From Bacteroidetes bacterium GWB2_32_14 (lineage in GTDB: Bacteria; Bacteroidota; Bacteroidia; Bacteroidales; UBA12077), in assembly GCA_001768235.1 (NCBI GenBank), contig MENK01000001.1, positions 1 through 64,000 of the forward strand: 64,000 bases of DNA. The letters run 5' to 3'. Below, piece by piece: positions 39,644 to 49,683 of the stretch. The position numbers and the translations under genes are program-made. The notes under the pieces are model-generated. The model ran no database searches. It was not told the DNA's origin and saw only the letters and a program-made list of their open reading frames with translations. Every line of letters starts with the position of its first letter. Position 1 is the stretch's first letter.

Positions 39644-39736
39644 CAGCGATAAAATTATTTTTTCCCCTTTGTATTCTTTAATTATTCCTGTTTTTCGATT
39701 TTAAAGAAAATATTTTATAGTTTTGATTGAAATATT

Positions 39737-39744
39737 TACATTTG
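39737..39744 (+). promoter_or_regulatory. -7 element of the Crp/Fnr regulator gene
   Basis: TACATTTG matches TAnnTTTG and ends 33 bases before the ATG. TTTA stands about 19 bases upstream in place of TTTG. Confidence 0.45.
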
Positions 39745-39777
39745 TATGTTTTTCAACATATTTAAAAAATTTAGTTC

Positions 39778-40470
39778 ATGATCTCTGAAAGCCATAATAT
39801 TATCGATAGTCAAATGTCTGTTTTTAGTGTTCTGAATACCGAAGAAAAGGAACAGCTTAAACGAAACAGTTCATGTACTCATTATAAAAAAGGCGATATT
39901 ATTTATAAAGAGGGCGATAAACCTACCGGTTTAATTTGTTTATCGAAAGGGAAAGTAAAAATCTATAAAGAAGGAGTTGGAGGACGTGAGCAAATTGTAC
40001 GAATGGCAAAACCTGTTGGATTTATTGGTTACAGAGCATTATTTGCCGAGCAGAATTATATCGCATCAGCCGAAGCAATAGAAGATTGTGTTATTTGTAC
40101 TATCGAGAAAGAAACTCTTTATCAATTACTCAGGAAAAACTCCGAGCTTTCATTCAATATTATCAGGTCGTTGGCATCAGAACTCGGTTTTTCGAATAAC
40201 AGAACAGTTACTCTCACTCAAAAACATATCCGGGGCAGATTGGCAGAATCGCTCATTTTTCTTAAAGATACTTACGGATTCGAAGAAGATGGTTCAACTA
40301 TTCGTGTTTACTTATCTCGCGAAGATATAGCCAACTTATCGAATATGACAACTTCAAACGCGATTCGTACACTTTCCACATTTGCAAGCGAACATATTAT
40401 TAATTTAGATGGCCGAAAGATTAAAATTATTGATTTAAAATCACTCGAAAGAGTAAGTGAAATTGGCTAA
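39778..40470 (+). CDS. Crp/Fnr-family transcription regulator
   Basis: A 230-residue regulator. A cyclic-nucleotide-binding-like beta-roll (about 25-140; YKKGDIIYKEGDKPTGLICLSKGKVKIYKEG) is followed by a C-terminal winged helix (about 150-225; IRGRLAESLIFLKDTYG, LSREDIANLSNMTTSNAIRTL). Four evenly spaced N-terminal cysteines of an Fnr iron-sulfur cluster are absent, so it is not a classical oxygen-sensing Fnr. The effector is unknown. Its stop codon is one base from the stop of the convergent serine hydrolase gene, with no terminator between them. Confidence 0.92.
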   Translation: MISESHNIIDSQMSVFSVLNTEEKEQLKRNSSCTHYKKGDIIYKEGDKPTGLICLSKGKVKIYKEGVGGREQIVRMAKPVGFIGYRALFAEQNYIASAEAIEDCVICTIEKETLYQLLRKNSELSFNIIRSLASELGFSNNRTVTLTQKHIRGRLAESLIFLKDTYGFEEDGSTIRVYLSREDIANLSNMTTSNAIRTLSTFASEHIINLDGRKIKIIDLKSLERVSEIG

Positions 40471-40471
40471 A

Positions 40472-41908
40472 CTAATTATCATTTAATGTTATTAATTCAA
40501 AGAAATTCTTTTCGTTCATTTTATTTGAAGCTAATTCTCCTTTAACATACATTTCTTTAAAAAGTTTTAATTTTGTTGCAATCTCAGGCTTATCACTATT
40601 ATTGAGCAATTGATACGTCTTTGAAATTTTTAATGTATCAAGTACAATTTTCTTCCCAGGTTTGTTCAAATTATACATATCAATAGCACTTTCGACACCA
40701 GAGGTAATAATTGTATTCACAATATCGTGTGTTATATCTGTTTCGGTTGAATCGTATAAAATATCCTGAATACCTCTTATTATAGTGCTATTAAACGCTG
40801 AAGATGTATTATTTAAAACAATAACTGTATTTCGGTCTTCAATATACCTGTAAATGCTTGTTCTGAAACCATTCCATCGACCATGATGATACACAACCTT
40901 CTTGTCATTTTTATTTGTTATTCTGAATCCAAAACCATATGGAATATCGTATTTATCACGTATTTTAAAGCCCGACAATGCTTCATTCAGTGTTTCATAC
41001 GAAACAAGTTCGTTAGAATACAATGCCTGATCCCATTTAAATAAATCTTCTGTTGTTGAATAAACTCCTTTATCGCCAACACTTCCGTCATTTACTGTTT
41101 CAGGGAGTAACCTGTATTTTTTTCCACGATATGCAAATCCACATAATTTGTCTTTTGAATTCTTCTCCAGGCAACTATAAACAAATGTATTTCTCATATC
41201 TAAAGGTTCAAAAATCTCCTCATCCATGAATTTTGAAAAAGCAATTCCTGATATTTTCTCAACAACCGATGCAAGTACTATGTAGCCTGTGTTGGAGTAA
41301 TTAAACTTACGCCCGGGGGTAAAATACAATTCAAGTTTATAATTGGCTAATAATTTAATGATATCATCGTTATAAGGCACTTTATCACTTTTCCAATAAT
41401 TGTCAACCAGCCACATATAGTTTGGTAAACCAGAAGTATGATTAAGCAGCATTCTAATTGTTATTCCTTTATATGGAAAATCCGGAATATATTTAGTTAC
41501 ACTATCATCATAGTTAAGTTGGTTACGTTCTTTTAAAATCATAATTGCCATCGCGGTAAACTGTTTACTTACCGATGCCAGTTGATAAACCGATTCGTTT
41601 GTTAGTTTTTCTCTTCTGATTACATCTGAATAACCAAACGGTTTGTTGAAAATACATTCACCTTTGTACGAAACCAAAACATTCCCGTTAAATCGATACC
41701 GTGAAGTAATTGAATTCATCAGGGAATCAATTTTTATGGCCTTTTCCTGATAAAAAATTGAATTTATTTCGCTTATGATTTTTCCTGATAGGATCTCGTT
41801 TTTTTCAATTCCGGCTCCAAATAACTGCAGCCTGATACTGGAATTTATAATAGCAATGGTAATAAAAAGGAGAAAGAAAATTCCTATTTTGATATATTTT
41901 GATTTCAT
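40472..41908 (-). CDS. serine hydrolase (class C beta-lactamase-like, membrane-anchored)
   Basis: About 478 residues from ATG 41908, which places a single hydrophobic signal anchor at the N-terminus (KIGIFFLLFITIAIINSS). An in-frame ATG at 41971 would add 21 residues and looks less likely. Penicillin-binding motifs are intact: SxxK in ASVSKQFTA, YxN in FNYSNTGY and HxG in YHHGRWNG. This is the beta-lactamase/D-aminopeptidase/esterase superfamily. A helical C-terminal extension of about 100 residues has no recognised domain. Periplasmic; substrate not predictable. Confidence 0.88.
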   Translation of the reverse strand: MKSKYIKIGIFFLLFITIAIINSSIRLQLFGAGIEKNEILSGKIISEINSIFYQEKAIKIDSLMNSITSRYRFNGNVLVSYKGECIFNKPFGYSDVIRREKLTNESVYQLASVSKQFTAMAIMILKERNQLNYDDSVTKYIPDFPYKGITIRMLLNHTSGLPNYMWLVDNYWKSDKVPYNDDIIKLLANYKLELYFTPGRKFNYSNTGYIVLASVVEKISGIAFSKFMDEEIFEPLDMRNTFVYSCLEKNSKDKLCGFAYRGKKYRLLPETVNDGSVGDKGVYSTTEDLFKWDQALYSNELVSYETLNEALSGFKIRDKYDIPYGFGFRITNKNDKKVVYHHGRWNGFRTSIYRYIEDRNTVIVLNNTSSAFNSTIIRGIQDILYDSTETDITHDIVNTIITSGVESAIDMYNLNKPGKKIVLDTLKISKTYQLLNNSDKPEIATKLKLFKEMYVKGELASNKMNEKNFFELITLNDN

Positions 41909-42137
41909 ATTTGAAACGGCCCTTAATAAACAAAAATTAAAGGGGTAAATTAACATAAAAAAAAGTTTCATTCAAAACCCGGGTATCCTTCAAAGCATTA
42001 ATTTTGACGAAAAATTACCATTTAAACCGTTATTATAAAAACAGGCTATTCTCAAAAGAACTTAATTTTAAATCCATTAGCGGGTTTTTAACATAGGTAT
42101 TAAAAAATCGCAGGTAAAACAGAGCGTTTGTGGAAAA

Positions 42138-44618
42138 CTATTCCTGGTAATAAACCCGTTTCACACGCGAAGGTATTCCTGCAAATATTTCGTAAGGAAT
42201 TGTTTCAAGGGTTCTTGCTATTTCATTAACCGGAATTTCTTTCCCGAAAACTTCCACTTCATCACCTTCATGTATAGTGCAACCTGTAATGTCGGCCATG
42301 CACATATCCATGCATATATTTCCTACAATAGGTACAATATGCCCGTTTATAAATAATTTCCCTTTCCCGTTGCTCAGTTTACGGTTTAATCCATCGGCAT
42401 ACCCAATAGGAATAATCGCTATAGTCATATCGTTTATAGCTTTTCCTTTTCTGCCATAACCAATTGTTTCACTTTTTGGCACATGCTTAATTTGAATAAC
42501 AGTACTTTTAAGTGTACTCACTATTTCAAGTTGTTCCTGCTGCATTGATGAAATACCATATAATCCAATACCTAACCGAACCATATCAAACTGGCCATAG
42601 GGAAACCGTTCAATACCCGAAGAGTTTAAAACATGTCGAATTACGGGATAATTCAGTTTAGATATAATTTTTGAACTCAGGTTGTCAAACAACTTAATTT
42701 GGGTATCAGTAAATTCATCGTGAATATTTTCATCACTAGCTGCTAAATGTGAAAAAATGGATGCAACTTTTATATTTTTACTTTGAACAATATTGTTTAT
42801 TAAAGTATCAATCTCATTTGGCATAAAACCCAGGCGGTGCATTCCTGTATCGAGCTTAATATGAACAGGATAATCAGGGATGCCCACATTTTCAAGAGTT
42901 TTCTGAAACTGATTAAGCACCAGGGAACTATAAATCTCCGGTTCAAGGTTATACTCGATCATTAAATTAAAGCTGTTTTGCTCCGGGTTCATAACGATTA
43001 TCGGGAGTTTAATGCCTGCTTCGCGTAATTCAACGCCCTCGTCGGCAAATGCAACCCCCAGGTAATCGACTCCATGATACTGCAAAACGCCTGCAATTTC
43101 ATAAGTTCCACTACCATACGACAAGGCTTTAACCATAACCATGAGCCTGGTTTTTGGATTCAGCCTCGATTTAAAGTAATTTAAATTATGAACCAGGGCA
43201 TTCAGGTTGATTTCAAGAACTGTACGATGAACTTTTTCTTCCAATAACGCAGATATTTTTTCAAATGCAAAATTTCGTGAACCTTTTAAAAGTATCGAAC
43301 TATCAGAAAAAGTCTTTTTTGATAAATCACTTAAAAATTCATTCGTTGTGGAATAAAAGCTTTTTGGAATATCAAAAACATCTGCCTGAGATACAATTGA
43401 TTTTCCTATACCAATAATCTGATCAACCTGATATTTCTTAATTAAACTGGCTACTTCGGAATATAGAACTGTTTCGCTTTTTCCACTCTGCAAAATATCT
43501 GACAGTATAAGTACTTTTTTGGAATGTTGATTCTGCTGGCTCAGGTAATTCAATGCTATGTTTAAGGAATTTAAATCGGAATTATAACTGTCGTTAATAA
43601 TCGAACATCCGTTCATTCCTTTTTTCAGTTCCATACGCATGGCAACAGGCAGCAATGATTCAAACTGCGATTTAAAATCAGAAAGTTTAAATCCTAGAAC
43701 ACACAAACAAGCAATAACATGCATGGCATCTTCAACAGAAGCATTATCGGTAAAGGGAATAGTTAGTTCAACCTGTTCAGATTCATAAGCTATTTTTAAG
43801 CTGGTTTTATCATTAATTTTTGAATTTGAAACAAGCCGGAGACCTGCCCCGGGATTTACTGACCAGCTAAACAGTTTTTTTTGTGATAATTCAGGAGCAT
43901 CAGATATTAATTTATCTATCAGCACATGATCTTTGCAGTAAACAAGTATTTCAGAATGTTTAAATAGTTTGAGTTTTTCTATTGCTTTGTGTTTGTAATC
44001 CCTGAAATTCTCCTGGTGCGATTCTCCAATATTTGTTATCACACCTATTGTTGGTTGAATCATTTTCTCCAGTTTCTCCATCTCTCCAGAGAGTGAAATG
44101 CCGGCTTCAAATATGGCAATATTGAAGGTTTTATTCATTAACCAAACCGATAGCGGAACTCCAACCTGCGAATTAAAACTTTTAGGACTGCGAATAATAT
44201 TTATTTTTGAATGCAGAATTTGAAAAATCCACTCTTTTACAATCGTTTTCCCGTTACTCCCGGTTATGCCAATAACAGGATAATTGAACTGTTTCCGATA
44301 ATGTGCTGCAAGATTCTGCAATGCTTCAAGTGCTTTTCTTACAACAAGAAAATTTGCATTCGGGTAATCTTTACTATTTTCAGGTATTTGCTCAACAACA
44401 AAATTTCTGACCCCTTTGTTGTACAAATCATTAATATACTTGTGGCCATCGTGCCGTTCGCCACGAATAGCAAAAAAAAGCGCATCCTGAGATGAAACAA
44501 AATTCCTGCTATCAATAATCAAATTCCTGATTTCACAATTCTCTTTAAGGGTTAATTGAGCATGAATTATTTTTGATATTTCGGAAATGGTGTAATTCAC
44601 TTTTACTGATTTTAACAC
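42138..44618 (-). CDS. murF-alr: bifunctional MurF ligase and alanine racemase
   Basis: An 826-residue fusion typical of Bacteroidota. Residues 1 to about 455 are UDP-MurNAc-tripeptide:D-Ala-D-Ala ligase (ATP site GITGSNGKTIVKEW, then NDSYNSDLNSL). Residues about 460-826 are a PLP-dependent alanine racemase, with the PLP lysine in MVMVKALSYGSG (about 496), the second-site tyrosine near ETIGYGRKG and the closing GNICMDMCMADIT. One protein thus makes D-Ala and joins the D-Ala-D-Ala dipeptide to the peptidoglycan precursor. Single-gene unit on the minus strand. Confidence 0.96.
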   Translation of the reverse strand: MLKSVKVNYTISEISKIIHAQLTLKENCEIRNLIIDSRNFVSSQDALFFAIRGERHDGHKYINDLYNKGVRNFVVEQIPENSKDYPNANFLVVRKALEALQNLAAHYRKQFNYPVIGITGSNGKTIVKEWIFQILHSKINIIRSPKSFNSQVGVPLSVWLMNKTFNIAIFEAGISLSGEMEKLEKMIQPTIGVITNIGESHQENFRDYKHKAIEKLKLFKHSEILVYCKDHVLIDKLISDAPELSQKKLFSWSVNPGAGLRLVSNSKINDKTSLKIAYESEQVELTIPFTDNASVEDAMHVIACLCVLGFKLSDFKSQFESLLPVAMRMELKKGMNGCSIINDSYNSDLNSLNIALNYLSQQNQHSKKVLILSDILQSGKSETVLYSEVASLIKKYQVDQIIGIGKSIVSQADVFDIPKSFYSTTNEFLSDLSKKTFSDSSILLKGSRNFAFEKISALLEEKVHRTVLEINLNALVHNLNYFKSRLNPKTRLMVMVKALSYGSGTYEIAGVLQYHGVDYLGVAFADEGVELREAGIKLPIIVMNPEQNSFNLMIEYNLEPEIYSSLVLNQFQKTLENVGIPDYPVHIKLDTGMHRLGFMPNEIDTLINNIVQSKNIKVASIFSHLAASDENIHDEFTDTQIKLFDNLSSKIISKLNYPVIRHVLNSSGIERFPYGQFDMVRLGIGLYGISSMQQEQLEIVSTLKSTVIQIKHVPKSETIGYGRKGKAINDMTIAIIPIGYADGLNRKLSNGKGKLFINGHIVPIVGNICMDMCMADITGCTIHEGDEVEVFGKEIPVNEIARTLETIPYEIFAGIPSRVKRVYYQE

Positions 44619-44716
44619 AAAGATCGTTTTTTAGAATAAAAATCTGAATCTTTTAAACTAAATTTTATGATCTTGAAATTTTTTAAAGAAATAGAGTTTA
44701 TTAGAATACTATTAAA

Positions 44717-45361
44717 TCAGAATTTATATTTAAATCCAAATGATAAAAGAATACTGGTTAATGATTTTTCAATTGATATCGGTGAAACATTAGCAGTCTC
44801 AACTGGTATTTTTTTAAATGTACCTTGTAATATTTCAAATTCGCCATAAAAATTTAAGTTTTTAAAAAATAAAGGAAACTGAACTCCTGCTCCTAAATTT
44901 AATCCTATATCAGACGATTTTTTCTCATAATCATCAGGATAATTCAGGTATTCTGTTTCGGTTTCTAAGGCAAAAAACAAACCTCCCTGGATATATCCCT
45001 TAGAATCGCTCTTCCCAAATTGCCACTTGTATAGAACAGGAATAAGAATAAACTCAGCATTATATATTGCATCTTTTTCACCGGAGAAATCTGACCAATT
45101 CCATGAATCTGTAATACAATTTACTTTTACATATTTAACTTTGGTTTTAATACTCCTGTTTTTAGAAAAGAAAAAATCAAAACTCAGGCCTAAAAATTCG
45201 TTGAGGTATTTATCCTCATAAGAATCACTTTGAGTAAGGTTAAAACCACCTTCAAAACCAACAAACACAGGATATCTTTTACCCGGTGATATATTTGTCG
45301 ATTCTTGTGCTGATACACTAATACCAAATAGAAAGAAAAGAGGAAGAAATAAATTTTTCAT
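44717..45361 (-). CDS. outer-membrane beta-barrel protein
   Basis: A 214-residue exported protein (signal ends near GISVSAQ). Alternating hydrophobic strands with aromatic ends match an outer-membrane beta-barrel: PVFVGFEGGFNLTQSD, LGLSFDFFFSKNRS, ILIPVLYKWQFGKS, GYIQGGLFFALE, IGLNLGAGVQFPLF and the terminal LLSFGFKYKF. No specific family or function recognised. It stands alone between murF-alr and the thymidine kinase gene. Confidence 0.75.
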   Translation of the reverse strand: MKNLFLPLFFLFGISVSAQESTNISPGKRYPVFVGFEGGFNLTQSDSYEDKYLNEFLGLSFDFFFSKNRSIKTKVKYVKVNCITDSWNWSDFSGEKDAIYNAEFILIPVLYKWQFGKSDSKGYIQGGLFFALETETEYLNYPDDYEKKSSDIGLNLGAGVQFPLFFKNLNFYGEFEILQGTFKKIPVETANVSPISIEKSLTSILLSFGFKYKF

Positions 45362-45439
45362 GATATATGTGAGTTTAATTTTCGCCTTTAATATAAAGAT
45401 AACGAAAATTAAATTGATAAATAGCGATTTGTACTTGGG

Positions 45440-46039
45440 TTAATTCTGTTTTTCGTTTTTATTTCTGCTCATTACTTTATTAAAACAAACCCTGCAAAGT
45501 GGCTCGTATTCTGTTTTTTCGCCCAACAAAACCAGTTTATCGCTTTTTGCAATTCGATGTGAATATTGAGCCAGGTTTCCACAATGCATACAAATGGCAT
45601 GAACTTTTGTAACATATTCGGCTTCAGCCATAAGTGCAGGAATAGGGCCGAAAGGATTTCCCAGGTAATCCATATCGAGTCCGGCAACAATAACCCGAAT
45701 TCCGTTATTAGCAAGTTGATTACATACTTCAACCAGGTTTTTATCAAAAAACTGGGCCTCGTCAATGCCAACTACATCAACATCGCCGGTAAGCAACAAA
45801 ATATTTCCTGATGATTCTACCGGTGTAGAACGTATGGTTGTTTCGTCGTGCGAAACAACATTTTCTTCGGAATAGCGGGTATCAATTATGGGTTTAAATA
45901 TCTCAACCTTTAACTTGGCATATTCGGCCCTGCGTAAACGACGAATTAATTCTTCCGTTTTACCGGAAAACATCGATCCGCAAATTACTTCGACCCACCC
46001 CCTGTTTTTGGATTTTTTATTTGTACCTTCGAAAAACAT
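45440..46039 (-). CDS. tdk: thymidine kinase
   Basis: A 199-residue type II thymidine kinase, which phosphorylates thymidine in nucleotide salvage. The P-loop is [16 protein letters not shown] (about 21-36), the lid/Walker B is [10 protein letters not shown] (about 93-102) and the zinc-binding cysteines are in CMHCGN and EPLCRVCF. The extra basic N-terminus ([12 protein letters not shown]) is common in the phylum. It is divergent from the coiled hypothetical gene at 46094, sharing a 54-base intergenic space. Confidence 0.96.
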   Translation of the reverse strand: MFFEGTNKKSKNRGWVEVICGSMFSGKTEELIRRLRRAEYAKLKVEIFKPIIDTRYSEENVVSHDETTIRSTPVESSGNILLLTGDVDVVGIDEAQFFDKNLVEVCNQLANNGIRVIVAGLDMDYLGNPFGPIPALMAEAEYVTKVHAICMHCGNLAQYSHRIAKSDKLVLLGEKTEYEPLCRVCFNKVMSRNKNEKQN

Positions 46040-46067
46040 CGTATATCAATTTCTTAACTTTTATCGT

Positions 46068-46075
46068 TATTTTTG
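46068..46075 (+). promoter_or_regulatory. -7 element upstream of the 46094 gene
   Basis: TATTTTTG matches TAnnTTTG and ends 18 bases before the ATG. A -33 TTTG is not clear. Confidence 0.4.
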
Positions 46076-46093
46076 TAAAAAATAGTATTCATT

Positions 46094-46834
46094 ATGAACA
46101 AGTCCGATCTTCACAAGAATATAATTAAAGAAATCCAGGAGCTATACTCATTTGTAAATAGATTCGAAAATCCAAACCAGGTTCATCAAATCGATATCGA
46201 CCTTGCAATGTCAAAAGTAAGAAATCTTTACGACATCTTGTTAAAATTAAATTCGCAGGAGTCGTACATTTCTGAATATCATAAAGAAGAGAAATCAACA
46301 ATTCATAAACAATCTGAAAAAGAAGATAATGTAAAGGAAAAGAATGTTTCTACGAATAAACCTGTTATTATTGAAAAAACGCTGCCTGAACCTGAAATAA
46401 TCTTTGAAAAAAATATCAAAAAAGAGGAAATTAAGAAAGGCCCTGTTGTTGACGAAGAAAAACAGAAGAAAGTAAATCAAAAAAAACAAGATTCAACAAC
46501 CGAAATCATTGCCGACAGATTTCAATCAAAAACTTTTATGCATGATACAATCTCAAAAGGCAAAACTGATACAAGGGATGTTTCCAGCAAAATGAAATCA
46601 AAACCCATTAAAGATATAAATTCTGCTATTGGCTTAAATGATAAATTTGTTTTTATCCGCGAGTTATTTAACGGGAATAAAGAACAATTTAGCGAAACCA
46701 TACAATTGCTGAATAATTTTGACACCTTTGAAAATGCTATTGGCTTCTTAAAAGATAATTTTAAATGGGATTTTGAAGAAGCAACTGTCGAAAAATTAGT
46801 TGAACTGGTTCACAGAAAATATACAAGTTCTTAG
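46094..46834 (+). CDS. hypothetical protein with conserved C-terminal helical domain
   Basis: A 246-residue cytoplasmic protein in three parts. The first 60 residues are helical (LHKNIIKEIQELYSFVNRFE). A Lys/Glu-rich low-complexity linker covers about 70-150. The last 70 residues form a compact domain (AIGLNDKFVFIRELFNGNKEQF, then AIGFLKDNFKWDFE) that I have the impression recurs in uncharacterised Bacteroidota proteins. No signal peptide or catalytic motif. The domain could be a protein-protein adaptor, but no function is assigned. Confidence 0.75.
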   Translation: MNKSDLHKNIIKEIQELYSFVNRFENPNQVHQIDIDLAMSKVRNLYDILLKLNSQESYISEYHKEEKSTIHKQSEKEDNVKEKNVSTNKPVIIEKTLPEPEIIFEKNIKKEEIKKGPVVDEEKQKKVNQKKQDSTTEIIADRFQSKTFMHDTISKGKTDTRDVSSKMKSKPIKDINSAIGLNDKFVFIRELFNGNKEQFSETIQLLNNFDTFENAIGFLKDNFKWDFEEATVEKLVELVHRKYTSS

Positions 46835-47029
46835 TATGCAGGTATCAGTATCGAGTGCCAAAACACTATCGAGATCAGGATAGTCGAAATATTATTATTT
46901 TTTTATTCATTTCAATAATTTGAAAAATCATTCTGTATTGGAGCTTTAACTTCGAAATTCGACAGTTATTATTCAACATTTAAAATTCAAAATTTATACC
47001 TTTAGCAAATAATTGGAAATCATACTTAA

Positions 47030-47755
47030 ATGAGTAAACTCTATTTAGTTCCCACTCCTATTGGTAATCTCGAAGATATTACACTACGGGCAATACGAAT
47101 TCTGAAAGAAGTTGATTTAATCTTAGCCGAGGATACACGCAAGACAAGTATTTTGCTAAAACATTATTCAATTGAAAAACCAATACTTGCACATCATAAG
47201 TTTAACGAGCATAAAACAGTATCTAACCTTGTTGAACGGATAAAATCGGGCGAATCTATTGCTGTTGTAACTGATGCCGGCACACCTGGGATTTCAGATC
47301 CGGGATTTTTAATTGCCCGGGCCTGCATTGAATCAGGTATTAATGTTGAATGTTTACCCGGGGCTACAGCTTTTATTCCCGCACTTGTAAATTCTGCATT
47401 ACCCAACGATCGTTTTTCATTCGAAGGGTTTTTACCACAAAAAAAGGGCCGACAAAAGCGACTTGCAGAACTCACGCAAGAACAAAAAACAATGATTTTT
47501 TATGAATCACCTTACCGATTGGTAAAAACCTTGACCCAGCTTGCTGAAACTTTAGGCGAAGACCGTCGTGCTTGTGTTTCGCGTGAATTAACCAAAATAT
47601 ATGAAGAAAACATTCGCGGAACATTAAAAGAGTTAATCGGGTATTACAACAAATCGGCTGTAAAGGGAGAGATTGTTATTGTTGTTGAAGGGGCGTCAAG
47701 TTATAATAAGATGTTAAACTCGGCTCCGGAAGACAATGAAGATGATGAAGAATAA
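47030..47755 (+). CDS. rsmI: 16S rRNA (cytidine(1402)-2'-O)-methyltransferase
   Basis: A 241-residue RsmI, a tetrapyrrole-methylase-fold enzyme that 2'-O-methylates C1402 in the decoding centre of 16S rRNA. It begins with LYLVPTPIGNLEDITLRAIRIL and carries ILAEDTRKT, VTDAGTPGISDPGFLIARACIE and LPGATAFIPALVNSALP, all diagnostic. The acidic C-terminus (EDNEDDEE) is a minor extension. Its stop codon forms part of a hairpin before the convergent helicase gene. Confidence 0.97.
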   Translation: MSKLYLVPTPIGNLEDITLRAIRILKEVDLILAEDTRKTSILLKHYSIEKPILAHHKFNEHKTVSNLVERIKSGESIAVVTDAGTPGISDPGFLIARACIESGINVECLPGATAFIPALVNSALPNDRFSFEGFLPQKKGRQKRLAELTQEQKTMIFYESPYRLVKTLTQLAETLGEDRRACVSRELTKIYEENIRGTLKELIGYYNKSAVKGEIVIVVEGASSYNKMLNSAPEDNEDDEE

Positions 47756-47777
47756 GCCATCTTTTTGAGATGGCTTA
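47753..47777. terminator. 10-bp hairpin between convergent rsmI and helicase genes
   Basis: TAAGCCATCT pairs perfectly with AGATGGCTTA around a five-base TTTTG loop; the rsmI stop codon is the first base triplet of the stem. No T-run follows on either strand, so termination is plausible but not certain. Confidence 0.5.
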
Positions 47778-47787
47778 CATGTATTGT

Positions 47788-49683
47788 TTATCTTCTTTTT
47801 GTTCGTGGCCTTTTTCCAGAATCTGATTTCCTGGAAGATTTTTCTCTGTCGAACTGTTTCCATTCGGGGCGCTCTCTATCAGGCGATTTTCTTTCAGCAC
47901 GGTCCCTGTCGGACGACTTTCTTGCAGGTCGTTCCCTTTCGTATGATTTCCTTTCGGGACGTTCCCTGTCGAATGATTTTCTTTCCGAACGTTCTCTTCC
48001 AAAAGGTTTTCTTTCACTTCTTCCTGAATCACCTGCCGGTTTTTCATTTGCAATTTCCGAACTTACTTTTACGCCATCAAAATCGATATTATTTAATCCA
48101 TCAAGCACCTTACTTGTATATTGTTCATCAATTTCGAAAAACGAAAATGATTTCATGATATCAATTCTGCCAACAGGAATATTTCTATCACGAGTAGCTT
48201 CATTTACCAGTCCCATTAGGCGTTGAGGATTTAATCCATGATTTTTACCGATATTTACAAATAAGCGTTTAAAATCTTTCGATCGGCTGTCGCTTCTATC
48301 ATTTCTATCGCCTCGCCTGCCTTTATCCCTGTCTCTGTATTCAGTAAATTTTTCATCAGGAGCATTCAAATCAGATGCATTTTTATAGTATTCTAAGAAA
48401 CGATTAAACTCAAGAGAAACAAAATGTTTAATTAATTCATCTCGTTCGAGCCACTCCAATTTTTTATTCACTTCGGGTAAAAACTCATCAATTAATTCAT
48501 GGTTAACCTCAACTTTTTCCATCTTTTCAATTAAATGAAAAAGTTGTTTTTTGCATATTTCCTTACCTGTAGGCACAGGGAGTGCTTCAAACTTCTTATT
48601 TATTTTTTTCTCAATTTCTTTAATTCTGTATTTCTCCTTCAAATGCACAATAGCAACAGAGATACCAGCTTTACCAGCACGACCGGTACGTCCACTCCTA
48701 TGTGTATATACTTCCATATCATCGGGCAGGTTATAATTGATAACGTGAGTAAGATCATTCACATCGAGTCCGCGAGCTGCAACATCGGTAGCAACAAGCA
48801 TTTGCATACTCTTTAAACGAAAACGGTTCATTACATGGTCACGTTGTGCCTGCGACAAGTCTCCATGTAAAGCATCTGCATTGTAACCATCTTTAATAAG
48901 CCACTCGGCAACTTCTTTAGTTTCTGCACGAGTACGGCAAAATATAATTCCATAAATATCAGGATTCATATCGGCTATACGTTTCAAAGCCAAATAGCGG
49001 TCACGAGCCTGAACAATATAATAGGCATGTTTTATATTTTCAGCACCTTCATTCTTTTTTCCCACTGTAATCTCAATCGGATTACTCATATATTTTTTTG
49101 CAATTGTAGCAACTTCTTTAGGCATAGTAGCCGAAAAAAGCAGTGTTCTGCGACTTGCAGGTACCGATTCGAGAATCTCATTCAAATCATCACGAAAACC
49201 CATGTTTAGCATCTCGTCAGCCTCATCAAGCACAACAGTTTTAACTGCCGAAATATCGGCAGTACGACGGTGGATAAGGTCAAGAATTCGGCCCGGAGTA
49301 GCAACAATAATGTGTGTTCCCATTCGTAACCCGCGAATCTGGGCATCGATATTTGCTCCGCCATATACAGGCAATATCTTAATACCTTTCACATACTTTG
49401 AGTATGCCATCAAATCTTTCGCAATCTGAACACATAACTCCCGGGTAGGTGACAAAATAAGTGCCTGTGGAAATTTATCAGCAGTATTTATTTGCTGAAG
49501 AATTGGAAGGCCAAAAGCAGCTGTTTTTCCTGTTCCTGTTTGTGCCAAAGCAACAATGTCGTTTGATTTTTCAAGTAAAGCCGGAATTACTTGTGTTTGA
49601 ACCGGCATGGGTTCATTAAAGCCCAAATCGTTAATACCTTGCAAGATATCTTGGTTGATACCCAGCTCTTCAAATTTATTCAT
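47788..49683 (-). CDS. DEAD-box RNA helicase with DbpA-type RNA-binding domain
   Basis: A 631-residue helicase of the DeaD/CsdA type. RecA-like core: Q-motif region, AQTGTGKTAAFGLP (about 46), DEAD in VVLDEADEML, SAT in LFSATMP and HRSGRTGRAGK (about 330). A DbpA RNA-binding domain follows (about 465-550; KRLFVNIGKNHGLNPQRLMGLVNE). The tail is a basic low-complexity region with six 10-residue units (RERPERKS-like). It unwinds rRNA or mRNA during ribosome assembly or cold stress. An AAGGAG motif lies 4 bases before the ATG. Confidence 0.95.
   Translation of the reverse strand: MNKFEELGINQDILQGINDLGFNEPMPVQTQVIPALLEKSNDIVALAQTGTGKTAAFGLPILQQINTADKFPQALILSPTRELCVQIAKDLMAYSKYVKGIKILPVYGGANIDAQIRGLRMGTHIIVATPGRILDLIHRRTADISAVKTVVLDEADEMLNMGFRDDLNEILESVPASRRTLLFSATMPKEVATIAKKYMSNPIEITVGKKNEGAENIKHAYYIVQARDRYLALKRIADMNPDIYGIIFCRTRAETKEVAEWLIKDGYNADALHGDLSQAQRDHVMNRFRLKSMQMLVATDVAARGLDVNDLTHVINYNLPDDMEVYTHRSGRTGRAGKAGISVAIVHLKEKYRIKEIEKKINKKFEALPVPTGKEICKKQLFHLIEKMEKVEVNHELIDEFLPEVNKKLEWLERDELIKHFVSLEFNRFLEYYKNASDLNAPDEKFTEYRDRDKGRRGDRNDRSDSRSKDFKRLFVNIGKNHGLNPQRLMGLVNEATRDRNIPVGRIDIMKSFSFFEIDEQYTSKVLDGLNNIDFDGVKVSSEIANEKPAGDSGRSERKPFGRERSERKSFDRERPERKSYERERPARKSSDRDRAERKSPDRERPEWKQFDREKSSRKSDSGKRPRTKRR
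47839..48018 (-). repeat. six 30-bp coding repeats in the helicase tail
   Basis: Residues about 556-615 of the helicase are six imperfect 10-residue units of the form [PSA]ERKSxDRER, encoded by 30-bp DNA repeats. They create false ORFs on the opposite strand. Confidence 0.85.

Noticed and set aside
47839-48018. Regular repeats that could suggest a CRISPR array
   Set aside because: The 30-bp units are contiguous, imperfect and encode a repeat protein tail; there are no spacers and no cas genes.
47765-48226. Long open frames on the plus strand opposite the DEAD-box helicase tail
   Set aside because: They are produced by the 30-bp repeats of the helicase tail read in reverse. They have low-complexity Phe/Ser/Arg content and no start context.
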